A stretch of DNA of 64,000 nt from Fistularia commersonii (taxonomy: Eukaryota; Chordata; Actinopteri; Syngnathiformes; Fistulariidae): NCBI GenBank assembly GCA_037954325.1, contig JBBMNZ010000007.1, forward strand, positions 17,310,001-17,374,000, read 5' to 3'. Numbering within the stretch: the first letter of the stretch is position 1; each line of letters opens with the position of its first letter. A program made the translations under genes and the position numbers. Under the pieces are notes generated by a model. That model ran no database searches. It worked only from the letters and a program-made list of their open reading frames with translations, and was not told the DNA's origin. Positions 35,471 to 47,829 of the stretch are shown here, piece after piece.

Positions 35471-35685
35471 AGAATAAAATTTTGTCTTTCAATAAATCAG
35501 CCACATTTATGAAGTGTAAATGTGGAAAAAAAAGATCAAAATGAAACTCACTAGAGTGGCACATAGGCAGCTGGGGAATTAAAAGGAACAAAAAAAAATG
35601 GTATCAAGTGTCTCATTCTGGTTTTAGGCCTTCTTGAGCTGCCAAAAATGCTTCATTGTGATTTGAAAAGAGGTGTACCCACATT

Positions 35686-35756
35686 AAGATGAGCTGAGAT
35701 GAGATGAGAACAACTTTATTAATCCCGAAGGAAATTGTTGTGCCAGAGTTTCACGT
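35686..35756 (-). mobile_element. LINE 3' tail remnant (inverted copy)
   Basis: Reverse complement of the 4745-4830 and 29374-29420 tails, with a (CTCAT)n tail on the minus strand. Confidence 0.65.
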
Positions 35757-35830
35757 AAAAAACATAACAGTAAAAGATAATAGTAGAAAGGAGGATGAAT
35801 AAGAAATATAATGAAATATGAATTGTCTTA

Positions 35831-35978
35831 ACTGAACTGAACTGAACTTAACTTAACTTAACTTAACTTAACTTAACTTAACTTAACTTAACTTAACTTA
35901 ACTTAACTTAACTTAACTTAACTTAACTTAACTTAACTTAACTTAACTTAACTTAACTTAACTTAATTTAACTTAACA
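35831..35978. repeat. (ACTTA)n pentanucleotide array, about 130 bp
   Basis: Starts with three ACTGA units (35831-35845), followed by about 26 ACTTA units with one ATTTA variant near the end. Close to the inverted LINE tail at 35686. Confidence 0.97.
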
Positions 35979-35989
35979 GCTCTCAACAA

Positions 35990-37307
35990 CTTGAATTCTG
36001 TAGCGTTGAATTCTGTATATCATGAATTCAAGATATATCATGACTCTTCTAGACTTTCCAGATATTATAAGGATTGTATAATTAAAACAATAGCTAAATA
36101 TGTATTTATGGAACTTAGTTTCTCAAATTATTTTTCTTAAGTTTCTTTACTGCCTCTATCCGATTGGGAGGAAAGATGGTAGAATGATCCCCCACAGCCA
36201 GATGACTGTCATTGAATCTCTTATTTTAATTGGTCGCTTCCAGTGATTTGGATCAAGGAGCAGCATTGTAAAGTCACATTTGCTCACTGTTCAACCCCTC
36301 TGCTTTTCACGCTTCCCTGCAAATATGCGGACACGTAGATAGTTGAAACCCGCTCTATAAATCAGTACCTTAGCCATGTATTAATATGTGATGTGTTGCA
36401 TGATGTGTCTACTTATGTTTTGAATGATACACATTAGCTTTGATTTTAATTTGCTCACGTCATGTCTCGCTCAAAACATGGTTGTTGTTCCTTTATTTCA
36501 TGAAGCAAGCACAATTCATCTTAACTTAGTTGAAGAATTTAAATAATTTTTCCCTGTCATTTTTGGCAGCATGGAAGGCAATACACCAGCTAAACTAAAT
36601 TCAAATTATATTTATGAAATCCAGTGAGAAGACAGAGTTGGGATTATTCTCAATATCTCAGGGAAACTTCAATTATCACTACGGGAAATGGGAATCTATT
36701 GTAATTCTCCAATTTTCACTAGCGTTCACCCATTTCTCTAAAAAGTTTTCCCCCGGTTTTAATTTTTCTGTTTAAACTGAAAATGTGTCTCTTTACAGTC
36801 TGTCAGTATTGGAGAAAATACAACAAAGAAACAGGAAATGGGGAAATATTCTGTTGAGATGTACCGATTCACTATGGATTGCTTTTAATTTTCCATAATT
36901 CTTCTTCTATTTTCTTGCCAGTACTGGATAATTGGTGGCAGCGAGTCATATATTCAGCCCAGTGAATCTTCACATCGATAAGTTCCATGCAGACTCAGAT
37001 TTAGTTTTCTTTATGTTAATTTTTTTCTTGCTTTTTATCATTCTATTAATGATGACTCTTTTATTACTGCATGGACCCCACATTATTTCTCTTAAGCCTG
37101 CTAGTCGAGGCAGATGGGCGCTTACCATCAGTCAGGTTCTGGGGAAATGCTGTAATTCAGTAAATGCAATATGCAGGACACTTTAAAAGTTTGCCCAAAT
37201 GTTTTTTTGTTCCCTCAATATGAGTGAAAGTCAACTGAATTTGCTGATATTGATATTGATTAAATTTAATTGCAGTGACAGTCACACTAAGAATAATATC
37301 CCTAATC
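35990..37307. other. Intergenic, nothing recognised
   Basis: AT-rich unique-looking sequence without a supported gene or repeat. Confidence 0.5.
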
Positions 37308-37319
37308 AACTGCTGTCTC

Positions 37320-37648
37320 AAGCGGCACAGTGGCGCAGTAGCTTCACAGCATTTCGACAAGGGGACCTCTCTGTTTGGAGTTTGCATGTTCTCCCCATGT
37401 CTCCGTGGGTTTCCTCGGGCTTCCCCAGTTTCCTCCCGCCATCCAAAAACACGCAGCAGGAAAAAAATTGAGAAAATTGCCCCGAATGAGTGAGTGAATG
37501 GTTGTCTGTATATATATGTGGACTGTTATTGACTGGCAACGAGTCCAGGGTGTACCCTGCTTCTTGCCCGATGACAGTTGGGATAGATAGATTCCATCCT
37601 CCCCTGCGACCCTGAATGCAGGATAGGCTACAGACAATGGATGGATGG
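37320..37648 (+). repeat. Complete short interspersed repeat (copy B) with 12-bp target duplication
   Basis: It begins AGCGGCACAGTGGCGCAGTA, passes through 'tttgcatgttctccccatgt', and ends with (GGAT) repeats. Perfect 12-bp flanking duplication AACTGCTGTCTC (37308-37319 and 37649-37660). Target-duplication length differs between copies (12 here, 9 in copy C), which points to retroposition rather than a cut-and-paste element. Confidence 0.85.
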
Positions 37649-37660
37649 AACTGCTGTCTC

Positions 37661-38904
37661 CTCTGGCGTTATCCCTTGTATTTGGAACTAATAATATATG
37701 ATTAATAATTACCAAAGAATGGCACGGTTGTCAAGGTTGGGAGCCACAAAAAGGGCTCATAATTGTGTGGAGTTAATTACAATTATGGTTGAAAAGAGTC
37801 ATCATTTTTGTTGGAAGTAATCAGTTAAGGAGAAAAGATTTGAGAAAATTAATACGCCTCTACAGTTGTCATGTTGTTCTGAACATGGTCTGTTCTTGTA
37901 AATAGCAGCAGAACCTGTATGTCCTATCAACGCAAAGGCTCATAATATAACTAAGATGCTAATAAAGCTCAATTGTTTGGCAATTGCCGGTGGCATCAGC
38001 CAGAGAGATTCAAAACAGGGTTGGCTTAAAAAGGCACAGCACTGAAATATGCAAGACATGCAAGATAATTTTGTAAATGCATACTTGCACATTCCTCCAC
38101 ACCTTCCATGGCTTTCTGCAGCCTCAGACCTTCAAAGTCTTGCCACTCGCCAGATCAATAAATTTATTAATGAGCGCTGATGACTGTTCGCCTCACAGCA
38201 TTCATGAAACTCATAAGCAGGTCATTGTGTATGCGTGACCTTGATGGATTCTTAGTTCAGACGAGCAGAGCCAACATCAAACCGAATCTACCACCTCCCA
38301 CGACATTCCTGAATAATTAAGTCCGGAGATGGGTATCGTGTGAGCGGAGGAAAGCCGGGCCAATGAGATCGGGAAGAAGATGCTGGTCTGGCTTTGCGAG
38401 GGGGTCTGAGTGTGAGGTGAAACAAGTGTGTGTTGCTATTTTGAGGTTTTCTTTTTGTGAGAAGCATGTGTATGCATGCATGCATTTCATGTTTCTTCTT
38501 GTGTCGCTTTGGATTTTTTTCCGCAAAGTGTTTTGAAAGATTGGCGGTGAAAAAGGGTGATTGTCTGAAGCAGGACTATTATCGAAAAAAAAACCCTAAT
38601 GAAAATATACACAGTTTCGATCCAGAGATTGGATCCCGGTGAACACTGAATCTGATCCGGCCATCCCACAAGTTTAAGGTCCATGGAAGGTCCATATGTC
38701 ATGATTGTTACGGTTTTAACACATGCACAGAGATGACAAAATCAGTCTTCTGACAGACAGGAAATCAACTCCATCAAAAGTTGCATTGGAGGATTGTTGT
38801 CCTGTTTCTTAGTTTTTAATTGTGGCCTCTGCTGAGGAGTTCTGAAGAGGCCCTGGCTACGAAGCACCCTGTTCGGAAGAAGCTGTGGATAAACCATGCC
38901 TATT
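37661..38904. other. Intergenic, nothing recognised
   Basis: No coding or RNA gene signature seen between copies B and C of the short repeat. Confidence 0.5.
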
Positions 38905-38913
38905 ATTCAGTCA

Positions 38914-39244
38914 GGTGGCATGCTAGCCTACAGAAAGTGCTTCTACCACCTGGCAACAAGGTCCCTCGTTTCAATTTTGGCTTGCATGTTCTCCCCGTGT
39001 CTTTGTGGGTTTTCCTCTAGGTTCTCCAGTTTCCTTCCACAGCCTAAAAACAGTCAGTGGAGACCCTACATTGGCCAAATTTGTGATTGAACGAGTGAAT
39101 AGTTGGATGTCTCTATATGTGGCTGTGTGATCGACTGGCGACCGGTCCCCGGTGAACCGCCTCATGCCCGATGACAGCTGGGATTCTGACCCCTGGGACA
39201 CCGAGTGCAGGATAAGCAGCATAAATAACGAATGAATGAATTTC
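38914..39244 (+). repeat. Complete short interspersed repeat (copy C) with 9-bp target duplication
   Basis: Same family as copy B, with 'cttgcatgttctccccgtgt' and an (AATG)n-like tail. Flanking duplication ATTCAGTCA (38905-38913 and 39245-39253). Confidence 0.8.
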
Positions 39245-39253
39245 ATTCAGTCA

Positions 39254-40562
39254 ACAGAAAAATTAATGCATCGCAGTGACAGTTTATATCTCAGTCTATG
39301 TATTATGCAGTCATGTTCTACTGTTTGCTTCAAAGGATGTAGCCTCTCGTTCAGGTCTTGGCATAATTTGTTATCAATGTGTGAAATCCTTGACCACCTG
39401 CAGACATCTACTTCAAATAGATACCGATATTTCTAATCTGCACCTTAACACTTAACTAAGACAATGAGGCTGATTTTATTTCGAATGAGACTGAAAGACA
39501 AGTAAACGTGCTGACACTGAATCAGAAGTAAAGAGCTGGAGCAGTTGTCCATTGACACAGATAGGAGCCAGAAAATTATCCAAGCAATTGTTTTGAAAAG
39601 ACTCAAAACATACAGTAGAAACATACAGCATTGTGAATGCTGTGTCATTATACTCACATTTTGCGACCTGTAGTACAGACTGGCAGGAAATTTTTATCGG
39701 CTTATTGAGATGACGGACACTGTGATCTTATCTGTTTCATTTTCCAAAAATATATGAGGCCCAATGAAGTTCTGAAAAATCTCTGCTTTTTCACCTGCTG
39801 ACATGTTCATGAGACACATCTGGGAGGAAGACAAGCGGAAAGACTGAATGGCGTTGGATGAAGAGACCTGAGGTGACTTGAGTGGGAGTTCAGATAAGAG
39901 TTTCACATCCTCCTGTGGGACACATCCACATCTACATCCTAGCTTTGGTAAGCTCTGAACCTTTTATGGTTATGGGAAGGTGATTTGTGAATAAATGTAA
40001 CAATCATCCATGCAGCCACTTTCCAAAACTAGGTAGAGCAAAAAACACAAAGAAAATACGGTAGGGTTACACATATCGATTCAAGTAAAGCTGAAAAAGT
40101 ACCACCTTTCAAGGAACATAATGTACAAAAAAAAACATTATTCTTTCCAGCCACTTCACCCACTTTCACCCCCGGCCAACCCCGCCGGAGCCCTGAGCTC
40201 ATGCCGTACTCAGTCATGTCTGGTCAAACAGGTGAGCAATGAGCACAGGTGTCTAAGGGTGAAATAAGGAGAATAAAATGATGAAAGATTTACAGTTTTG
40301 GAGTTTGCTGATGAGACAGGGAGGCTGGGTACTATTACAAAGAATGTTGCTGTCAGGGTCTGTTTGCCTCTGCCGACACACACACCCACACACGGGCATT
40401 CACACACTCGGCTCCGTAGGCCACAAGTAAATGTGCAGATATATGTGCAGCAATAGTATTTTTTTCACAGCCATACAAACACAGTAAATTGCACCCAGCT
40501 TGTGAACAAAGTACCAAAATAACTTTTTGTCTCAGAAACTGCAGTTCTATCCCTATTTAAAT
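39254..40562. other. Intergenic, nothing recognised
   Basis: Only a short CA-rich patch near 40376-40400. No supported gene. Confidence 0.5.
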
Positions 40563-40564
40563 TA

Positions 40565-40846
40565 CAGGACTGTCTCAGAAAATTAGAATATTGTGATAAA
40601 GTTCTTTATCTTCTGGAATGCAATTACAAAAACAAATATGTCATACATTCTGGATTCATTTCAAATCAACTGAAACATTGCAAGCCTTTTATTATTTTAA
40701 TATTGCTGATTATGGCTTACATCTTAAGAAAACTCAAAAATCCTATCTCAAAATATTAGAATATCATGTAAAAGTTTTTTTTTTTAATCGCATTACAGAA
40801 GATAAAGAACTTAATCACAATATTCTAATTTTCTGAGACAGTCCTG
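40565..40846. mobile_element. Tc1/mariner-type MITE with long terminal inverted repeats
   Basis: The 282-bp element is flanked by TA (40563-40564 and 40847-40848). Its ends are long near-perfect inverted repeats of about 45 bp: CAGGACTGTCTCAGAAAATT on the left and AATTTTCTGAGACAGTCCTG on the right. No transposase. TA duplication is the mark of Tc1/mariner integration. Confidence 0.9.
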
Positions 40847-40848
40847 TA

Positions 40849-42169
40849 TATCCTCTGCTTCCTAAATTTTGGAAAAATTTAAAGTTCTGGGGCAAAATCA
40901 AACACAGTCATAGCTTGTTTGCCCTTTATTTATTTCAAAAGGACAATTCTTTTTTGTGTTTCTTAACAGGAAAGCACATTCATGTGAAATAAGTTTGGAT
41001 GTGAAAACAGTAATTAAGCATGTATTTATTTTTGTGTCTAGATTTTACTAATTTATCCTAATAACACATCGAAACCAACTGAAACATATTGAAATATTAT
41101 AAGCAGCACAGCTAAAAAAATGATTGTCTGCTAACTTTTTCATTTACCTTTTTAATGTCACTTAAACACAACTCTCAAAAAAAATGTTAGTTGTAACTCA
41201 GACAAATTAAACTAATTTATGTTCACGATGTTATATTTGCCAACTAATTTGCTAAAATACTATCTGGAAAAACTTACAGTGACATATTTCTTGATTGATA
41301 TTCATACAAACATAATGAGTGTTATTCAATCGTGTGGTTCTCATAAGTGTGAATCATACATGAGATGAAAAAAACATTTATTTTTCAGTTTGTAGCTACA
41401 AACAGCCGAGTGACCACTGGGACCTGTGGTCATCGTTATTTGCAAGTTCCAGTTGAGGAATAAAATTTGATGAATACCCACTCTATGCTTTGCGCATGTT
41501 ATAGTCATGATCAATCAGTGTGCTCTGACGTCATAACTTTCGCGTTACCGTGTTATCAGAAGTAGTATGTGAGTCCAGCTGTAGTTTAATAATGCGTAAC
41601 TTTAATAGAACAATCCTCCACATGCCAATTCCTGTGCTAACATCCAAAAACTAACCTAACTGTCCCCTAACTCTGACGCCATCTCCCGGTGCCACCTCTG
41701 CGTCCAGAATAAGAGCTGTTGATATAACACCACATATCCCTTTTCTGGAATCAATAGATAGACTGCCATTGATTCCACAACCTGAGAGGATTATTCTATG
41801 GCTGAGAGGATTGTGGCTATCTGAACCTGATCAAGTAAAGCAACCTTTGACTTGAACCCTTATGTAAAAATAGCAGGTTATTGTGGCCTCATTATTCTCC
41901 TCTCTCTCTTTACTTAACTATGAATGACATTTACACTGTCTCTAACATTTCAATTTCCAAACATCTCTGTCTCACAAGGTAACTGTCAACCACAACACCA
42001 GTGGCATCTTGATCTGTCATCAATACTTTTTTCCCTGCAACAAGCTTATCATGACTCTGTGCCCGGTCGCACAGGTTTTAGCGTTGTAGAACACTCATCC
42101 TTTTCTCCCTTTCCGTGCAAACAACCGCCTTGCTTGAGGTGAGAACATGAGTCAGCAGAGGTGGGAGCA
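40849..42169. other. Intergenic, with a perfect CRE palindrome
   Basis: TGACGTCA at 41526-41533 followed by CpG-containing 'tttcgcgttaccg'. Otherwise no gene or repeat recognised. Confidence 0.4.
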
Positions 42170-42890
42170 TTGGAATCGTAGTGCGGAGCCTCCTCCTCAT
42201 GAGTAGTTGTGCTGGACTGTACCTGTTCTGTAGAAGGGTTGCTCCATACGCCAGCAGTGCAAGGTATGGGTCAGCTGTTTTGGGTTGTTTATGACATGCC
42301 TGAAGCCATAGGATTCGGCAAACGCTGTAAAGGCCATCCCTGCAAACTGTGGTCCATTATCTGTAACTAAAGTTTCCGGGATGCCGGGGTGTGCAAAGAT
42401 TGATTTGAGGTGGTGGATGACATTTGTTGATCTTGTGGGGGTAAGCGATTTCCATGTATCTTGAAGCATAATCGACAACCAGTAGGTAGTTGTCTCTCCC
42501 ACAGTATGGAAATATCTGCTCCCAATTTTTGCCATGGTCAATGTTGGTAGTCAGATGGCATCAGTGGTTCCTTGCTGTTCTGTCTTGTTGAGGACCACCT
42601 CATCTAGCATTTGGCTGGTGGCCCAGCCCACCAGACTGACTGTTGATTGTGCTCTCTGCACTTTGTCACTCCCAGATGGCCTTCATGTAATCTGATGAGG
42701 ACATCATTTCTCATTGCTGTTAGAAAAACAAGCATGTTTCCTCTCAGCAAGAGGCCATCTTGCACAGTGAAGAATGCACCAACTCATTCAGTTTAGGAAG
42801 GCTCGGGCACCACAACACTGCCCGCACACCACTCTGTTAGGTCCTCCACCCTGCTGATCACTCCCAGGTTCTCCATGCAAGACAGCTCCC
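42170..42890 (-). mobile_element. Ty3/Gypsy-type integrase remnant
   Basis: On the minus strand, phrases LTPTRSTNVIHHLKSIFAHP, then GIPETLVTDNGPQFAGMAF and AESYGFRH (about 42290-42450), match the integrase catalytic core of Ty3/Gypsy retrotransposons, including the conserved DNGPQF around the second catalytic Asp. Flanking sequence to 42890 looks like upstream pol/integrase zinc-binding remains with stops. Inactive fragment; no LTRs confirmed. Confidence 0.8.
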
Positions 42891-45800
42891 ACTTAAGGAA
42901 AACACTCAACTCTAAGTGCTTACTTCATATTGTTTATTGTGGTTTTTGAAAGTATTTACAAGGTTTGTTCTATGCTCTATATTAAAGTCTCCATAAGGTT
43001 GTTTCCATGCTTGAAATCTGCACTTACCTGTGTTATACTGAAACAATCTAATTGTTTACCTCATAGTGTTTTATTGTTGTTCACAGACTTAATGAATGTT
43101 TACTATCCTGTTTATTGCAAAGAAATGTAATGATTTACTTACCTTGTTCAATGTTTGAGGATTGAAGTAACCAAAAGTGGCACACAAATTAGAATTAAAA
43201 AAAAGTGATATAACATCCAGATAATGCCAGTAAAATGAAGTGATATTAATGTTTGCATGTACTGCTTGCGTGATGACGCAGGTGTACGCGTATACTAGAC
43301 GTGATGTCTTCGGCGGGAGTTCAAAAAGTTCCTGCACCAATAAAGCAGCATATCGTTCTGAGCATACTTTATAGGTCAACACATAAATGTTACACCAATG
43401 AAGATGATTCTTCTTCGGATTCTCAAGTTTAAAGGTTACGGATCTTTTTTTGAATTTGTCTTGGATTTGAACTAAATCAGTTTTGTATAAACTCCGAACC
43501 CAACAGTGTTGCTTTCTTACAAGACTCCAGTCCCTAGAGCTGTGTCTTCAGTCTTCTCAAAGGTCATAACTGAAAACAGATTGTGCTCTGCTGGCACTCT
43601 GAACTAGGATCTCTCCTCTCTCAGTGCGGTTATCAAACAGGTGAAGCCCTGTAGTTATCTGTATTTGAAAAGATTGATGCTCCACGACTCCCAGGACTTG
43701 ACTGTTGGATGACAGCTGCCTTTCTAAATCCCTGCTGACAGCCCCCTACCCTTCACCTCCACGGCATTCCAGCACCAAGCCAGACCACTCATTAATATTG
43801 TCGAGATGTTTCTGTAAGTACAATAATAAGTAAAAGCTTAAGGCAATTTCATTTAAATGTGCTCCATGCACCTATTAGCTTTAAATCACTCCCTTAACAT
43901 TCAAAAAGGTCAAGCTAAACATATGAATGAAGTGAAATCTTTGGATATCTTAAGGGTTTTGGCAACCGCTTTTGCAACATGAATTGACAATAACAGTTCC
44001 AGTATTAGGATTATACTAAAGGCATTAAATGTTCTGCCATGGGGCAATATGAACTAAGGTAATGTCATCATTTACAGGTACTATAGCTTTCTGCCTCATT
44101 CATATTCTCTGCATTAATTTCTCACAGCATTGCAATCATCTTGATTTCTGACAGATATATTTACAATTTCAATGCACGTTAACACCTATTCTTTTAAGCT
44201 TGGACGTGTGTGTGTACTGCATGGACCCCATGCTCCTGTGAAAGCCCTTCTCAGAGATCACAACTGTGACTTCATATGACACTCTGGATCCTACAGAATA
44301 AAATATATTATTATTAGTTAATTATAATCTGTAAATACATCATGAAACTATATGTCCTGATTGTCGTATAATCATGTTTACTTGTATTAAGAAAAGGTTA
44401 TGGAGGATTAACTAACTCTCCTAGCTAGTTTGTGGACTGTGATGCTTCCCTGCTCTGGATGCCTCTGAGGGGAACCAATTACCTCCTGCTTTTGATTCGG
44501 GCAACCACACTGTCTGCCAAGACAGAGGAAACAGAAGAAGTAGGTGTCACTAGGGGTTGTGATGCTAACCATGCTAAAGCGAAGCCTGTGTGAGGCTACT
44601 TCTGACAGCTCTCTGCAGTTGCACTAAACAGTGAGTTTAGAGCATTGGTGACAAACCAATAATAATTAACCTTCTCAGGGGTTTTAGTAGCCTGAATTGA
44701 TGTCTCCCCTTGTGGCAGTCTGACAAACCTTGCACATCCAAGGGAAAATTAACACATTTTTAAAATTTCTCATGTGGAGCAGGCCTTTTAGTCATATGAA
44801 GTGCACTTCCTATGCTTTCTGGACCGTAAGTGACAGATGAATTCTTGGCTTACCGTCATCCATTTAATGCTCATACACTGAGGAGAAATATTGCAGTCAT
44901 CAGGATAAATATAATAAAGGAGGGGTTGAAAGTCTCTGTAATCGATCCTGATAATTTGCCACGCTGACTCTGCTGTAACTCTCTGAGCAGATTATTTCCA
45001 ACTCCAGCTTCCTGTGAGACCCAGATTTAAGCTCCTCAGCGATCAGTGGATCGGAGGAAGAGACCTCAAGATCAACCACAAAACCCCAGCCAATCCTGAA
45101 AGATGAAGAAAGTAAAAATTGCCATTCACATGTTTATTTGAAGGCATAAACACAGAACAATCCAAATCAGACTCCCAGTGCTGCCAGACGTGTTTTACTG
45201 AGATCATAGAATTCAGGACTACAACATCCGCAATGAATCCTATGACTGTTTGTGTAACATTTACGCTACATGCATGGGGGGGACCAGCAATCCTCTTTTT
45301 GAAAAATAAGTAGTCTTTGCATAGAATTTGGGGATGATTTTGTGATTTGGAGCTGTTGGTGCAAATGGGAACATTTGCTTTTGGAACCAGAGCTGGTAAA
45401 CTTTTGGGGAACATTTCTTGTCTCACACTAAGTAGCTAATTTGATGAGCAATTTCAATATTACTGTAGCACAAATATGGAAAGTCGGTTTTCAACATCAG
45501 CCAGAACTCCAGTCGTCAGCCCCGGTTCACCCAGCAGGTAGAGCACTTCCTCATATTCGGCATGGATGGAAGAATTTCACATCTCCTCTGTGGCTCCAAG
45601 AGTTCCTCTCTCTTTACCCAACCTTCCCCTTCATCATCAGACCTCTTCCTTGCTCAGAGCAGAGATCCTGACTTCCTCTTCCTCTGATAAAGCCGTTTAA
45701 TCTACTCCTTAAGCTGCCTGTGTGTTTATCTGCGCGCGCGCGCGTGTGTGTGTGAGTGTGTATTGCGTCTGGTTCTGCTGTTTGATCAGTTTCTTTTAAC

Positions 45801-47690
45801 TTGTCCAAAGAGCTTCTATTTCTCCAGTGAGCTTCCGGCTGTTCTGGAGTTGCTCTTTATAATCCTCCAGCTGAGTCGCAGTGAATGTTTGAGAGACTCA
45901 GCAGAGCAGACAGAGGAGTTTGTCTGCTGAAGCTCTCTGATCTCTCGGCAGCAGGACGACTTCAGACAGGCTGCATTACTATGACTTACTGTGATTCACC
46001 TGGTAAAGACCTCCTCTTACAAAAATGCATAGCCTTCTACTGGTTTCCCTGCAAATATAGTCTGGCGGCAGTTGAAAGCCATGATCAGAGAATTTTTAAA
46101 AGGTTTTCTCGCTGATCCTCCCGGAGGAGAAAGGTTCTTACAAAATCAGGAAAACCATTTGACTCTGAGCAAAGACAGAGAACAGTAGAGGTTGGTGGAG
46201 GTTTTAAGTCTAAGAGTGATTTTTTTGGGAGACTTGGTTGACTTAACTTTATGTCTTTGCTGTCTTCAGCAAATAAAACAAACACAGGAAGGGAAGTTAC
46301 TTTTACTACAATGCTTTCTACGTGGAACATCCCTGCAGTGAAACGTAATCAGTATATTAGCATTACATTAGTAAACATGTTAAGTCAAAACTTTTCACTA
46401 TTGCAAAAAAGTCAAATCAATTCTTCAAGTCATATTAGCCTAACACATGACTGAACACAGAAAAAACGGAAATGAAACCATATGCGGTATGGATTTTTTC
46501 GTATTTTGGTCAGTCTGGTGAGAGCGAGTTTGTTTTGATATTAAACTCATTGCCGTCTTTCTCTTTCAGCTGCCAAAAGGTGGAGTAAAAAAGTGACTAT
46601 TTTCAGGATCATTACAGTTAAATATCAAAAAATCCCTGACAGGACAGTAAAGTGTGGCTTCCCTTGGAATTTTCCATCAGTTCACTCAGTGAAAGTGGGT
46701 AGAAATACAGCAAACATCATTTTGTGCGGCTGTCTTAGTGCACTTCTCAAGCAAATCTGGAATTGCATGTTTAATTTGTTACTTTAGAGCAAATCACAAT
46801 ACAAACCATTGCATACCTTTGTGATAGGGAATCTATAGTTTCATACAAATGTGCTTATATCTACTGAGATGCCTTTATATGAGGACAACAAATCAATATA
46901 CAATGAAATACCAGGTGGAGAAAACTCAGGTATCAATGTCCACATATGAGGATGTGGGGGTCAAAACACATTTTCGACTTGAAAATGAACTATCATTGTC
47001 GACATAAAGGCCTCTAAGTGTTTATGTTTGAAAGGTTCTTGATGAACCTGGTGAATGTCCAGAGGATTTAAAAGCAGAGGAAGCTGAATGCAGACTAATA
47101 TTTTGTACATACTATGCTGAGACATCCATAGACCTCATTATTTCACAGCAGCTGTGAATTCACACCTGTAGTGAATTGTGTCACCACCAGAAAACCATCA
47201 GGTTTTTCACTTGTGATTAGCCTCTGGCCACCACAAAAACACTTGTTTATGATTTCCCTATTTCCCTATGGTCTCGGCTGTTGTCCATTGCCCCATAACT
47301 CACAGCTGAGATCAGAGCATCTCATTACCCTCCCATGGTATTTTCTCCCATCACTGTGCCAAGTTGAAGGATTTAATTGGTGACCTGGGCTTTCCAGTCA
47401 CCCCAGCACTTCTCTCCTCCAATGTGTATTCAGCCTTGTTGTCAGGGAAACCAATCAATCGTCATATGTTACCATTTTCAGAGCGACAGTTACCATTGAT
47501 AAAGCTTCAAGATTGGTCACAGGAGCTACGGTGGTTTTAATCCGCCCCGGTTTCTAAATTAATATTTAGTACTGCAATAGCGGTATTGGTGAGTAGGTCT
47601 GATGACATTATCAACCAACAATAAATGCGTAGATTATTGATAAGATGTCGATAGGTTCAACAAGGTGAGGTTAGCATAATGCAGAAATGC
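42891..47690. other. Long intergenic stretch, no gene recognised
   Basis: Contains a (CG)n/(TG)n tract at 45731-45760 and a stretch around 43250-43340 with AATAAA that could be an LTR relic. Open frames are below 130 codons and show no domain. Confidence 0.45.
45731..45760. repeat. (CG)n-(TG)n alternating purine-pyrimidine tract
   Basis: About seven CG units followed by TG units. Alternating purine-pyrimidine DNA of this kind readily adopts Z-form. Confidence 0.9.
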
Positions 47691-47691
47691 A

Positions 47692-47693
<2 letters not shown>

Positions 47694-47731
<38 letters not shown>

Positions 47732-47734
47732 GTG

Positions 47735-47769
<35 letters not shown>
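47694..47769. repeat. (TG)n microsatellite
   Basis: 76-bp TG tract with two CG interruptions. Confidence 0.97.
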
Positions 47770-47829
47770 AACAGTAACAGTCTCAATTACATTGATAGTC
47801 TCAATATTCACCATTTGTTCCAACTGTGA

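Noticed and set aside
43250..43400. Possible solo LTR
   Set aside because: No terminal TG...CA pair with a target duplication could be fixed; kept only as a weak lead.
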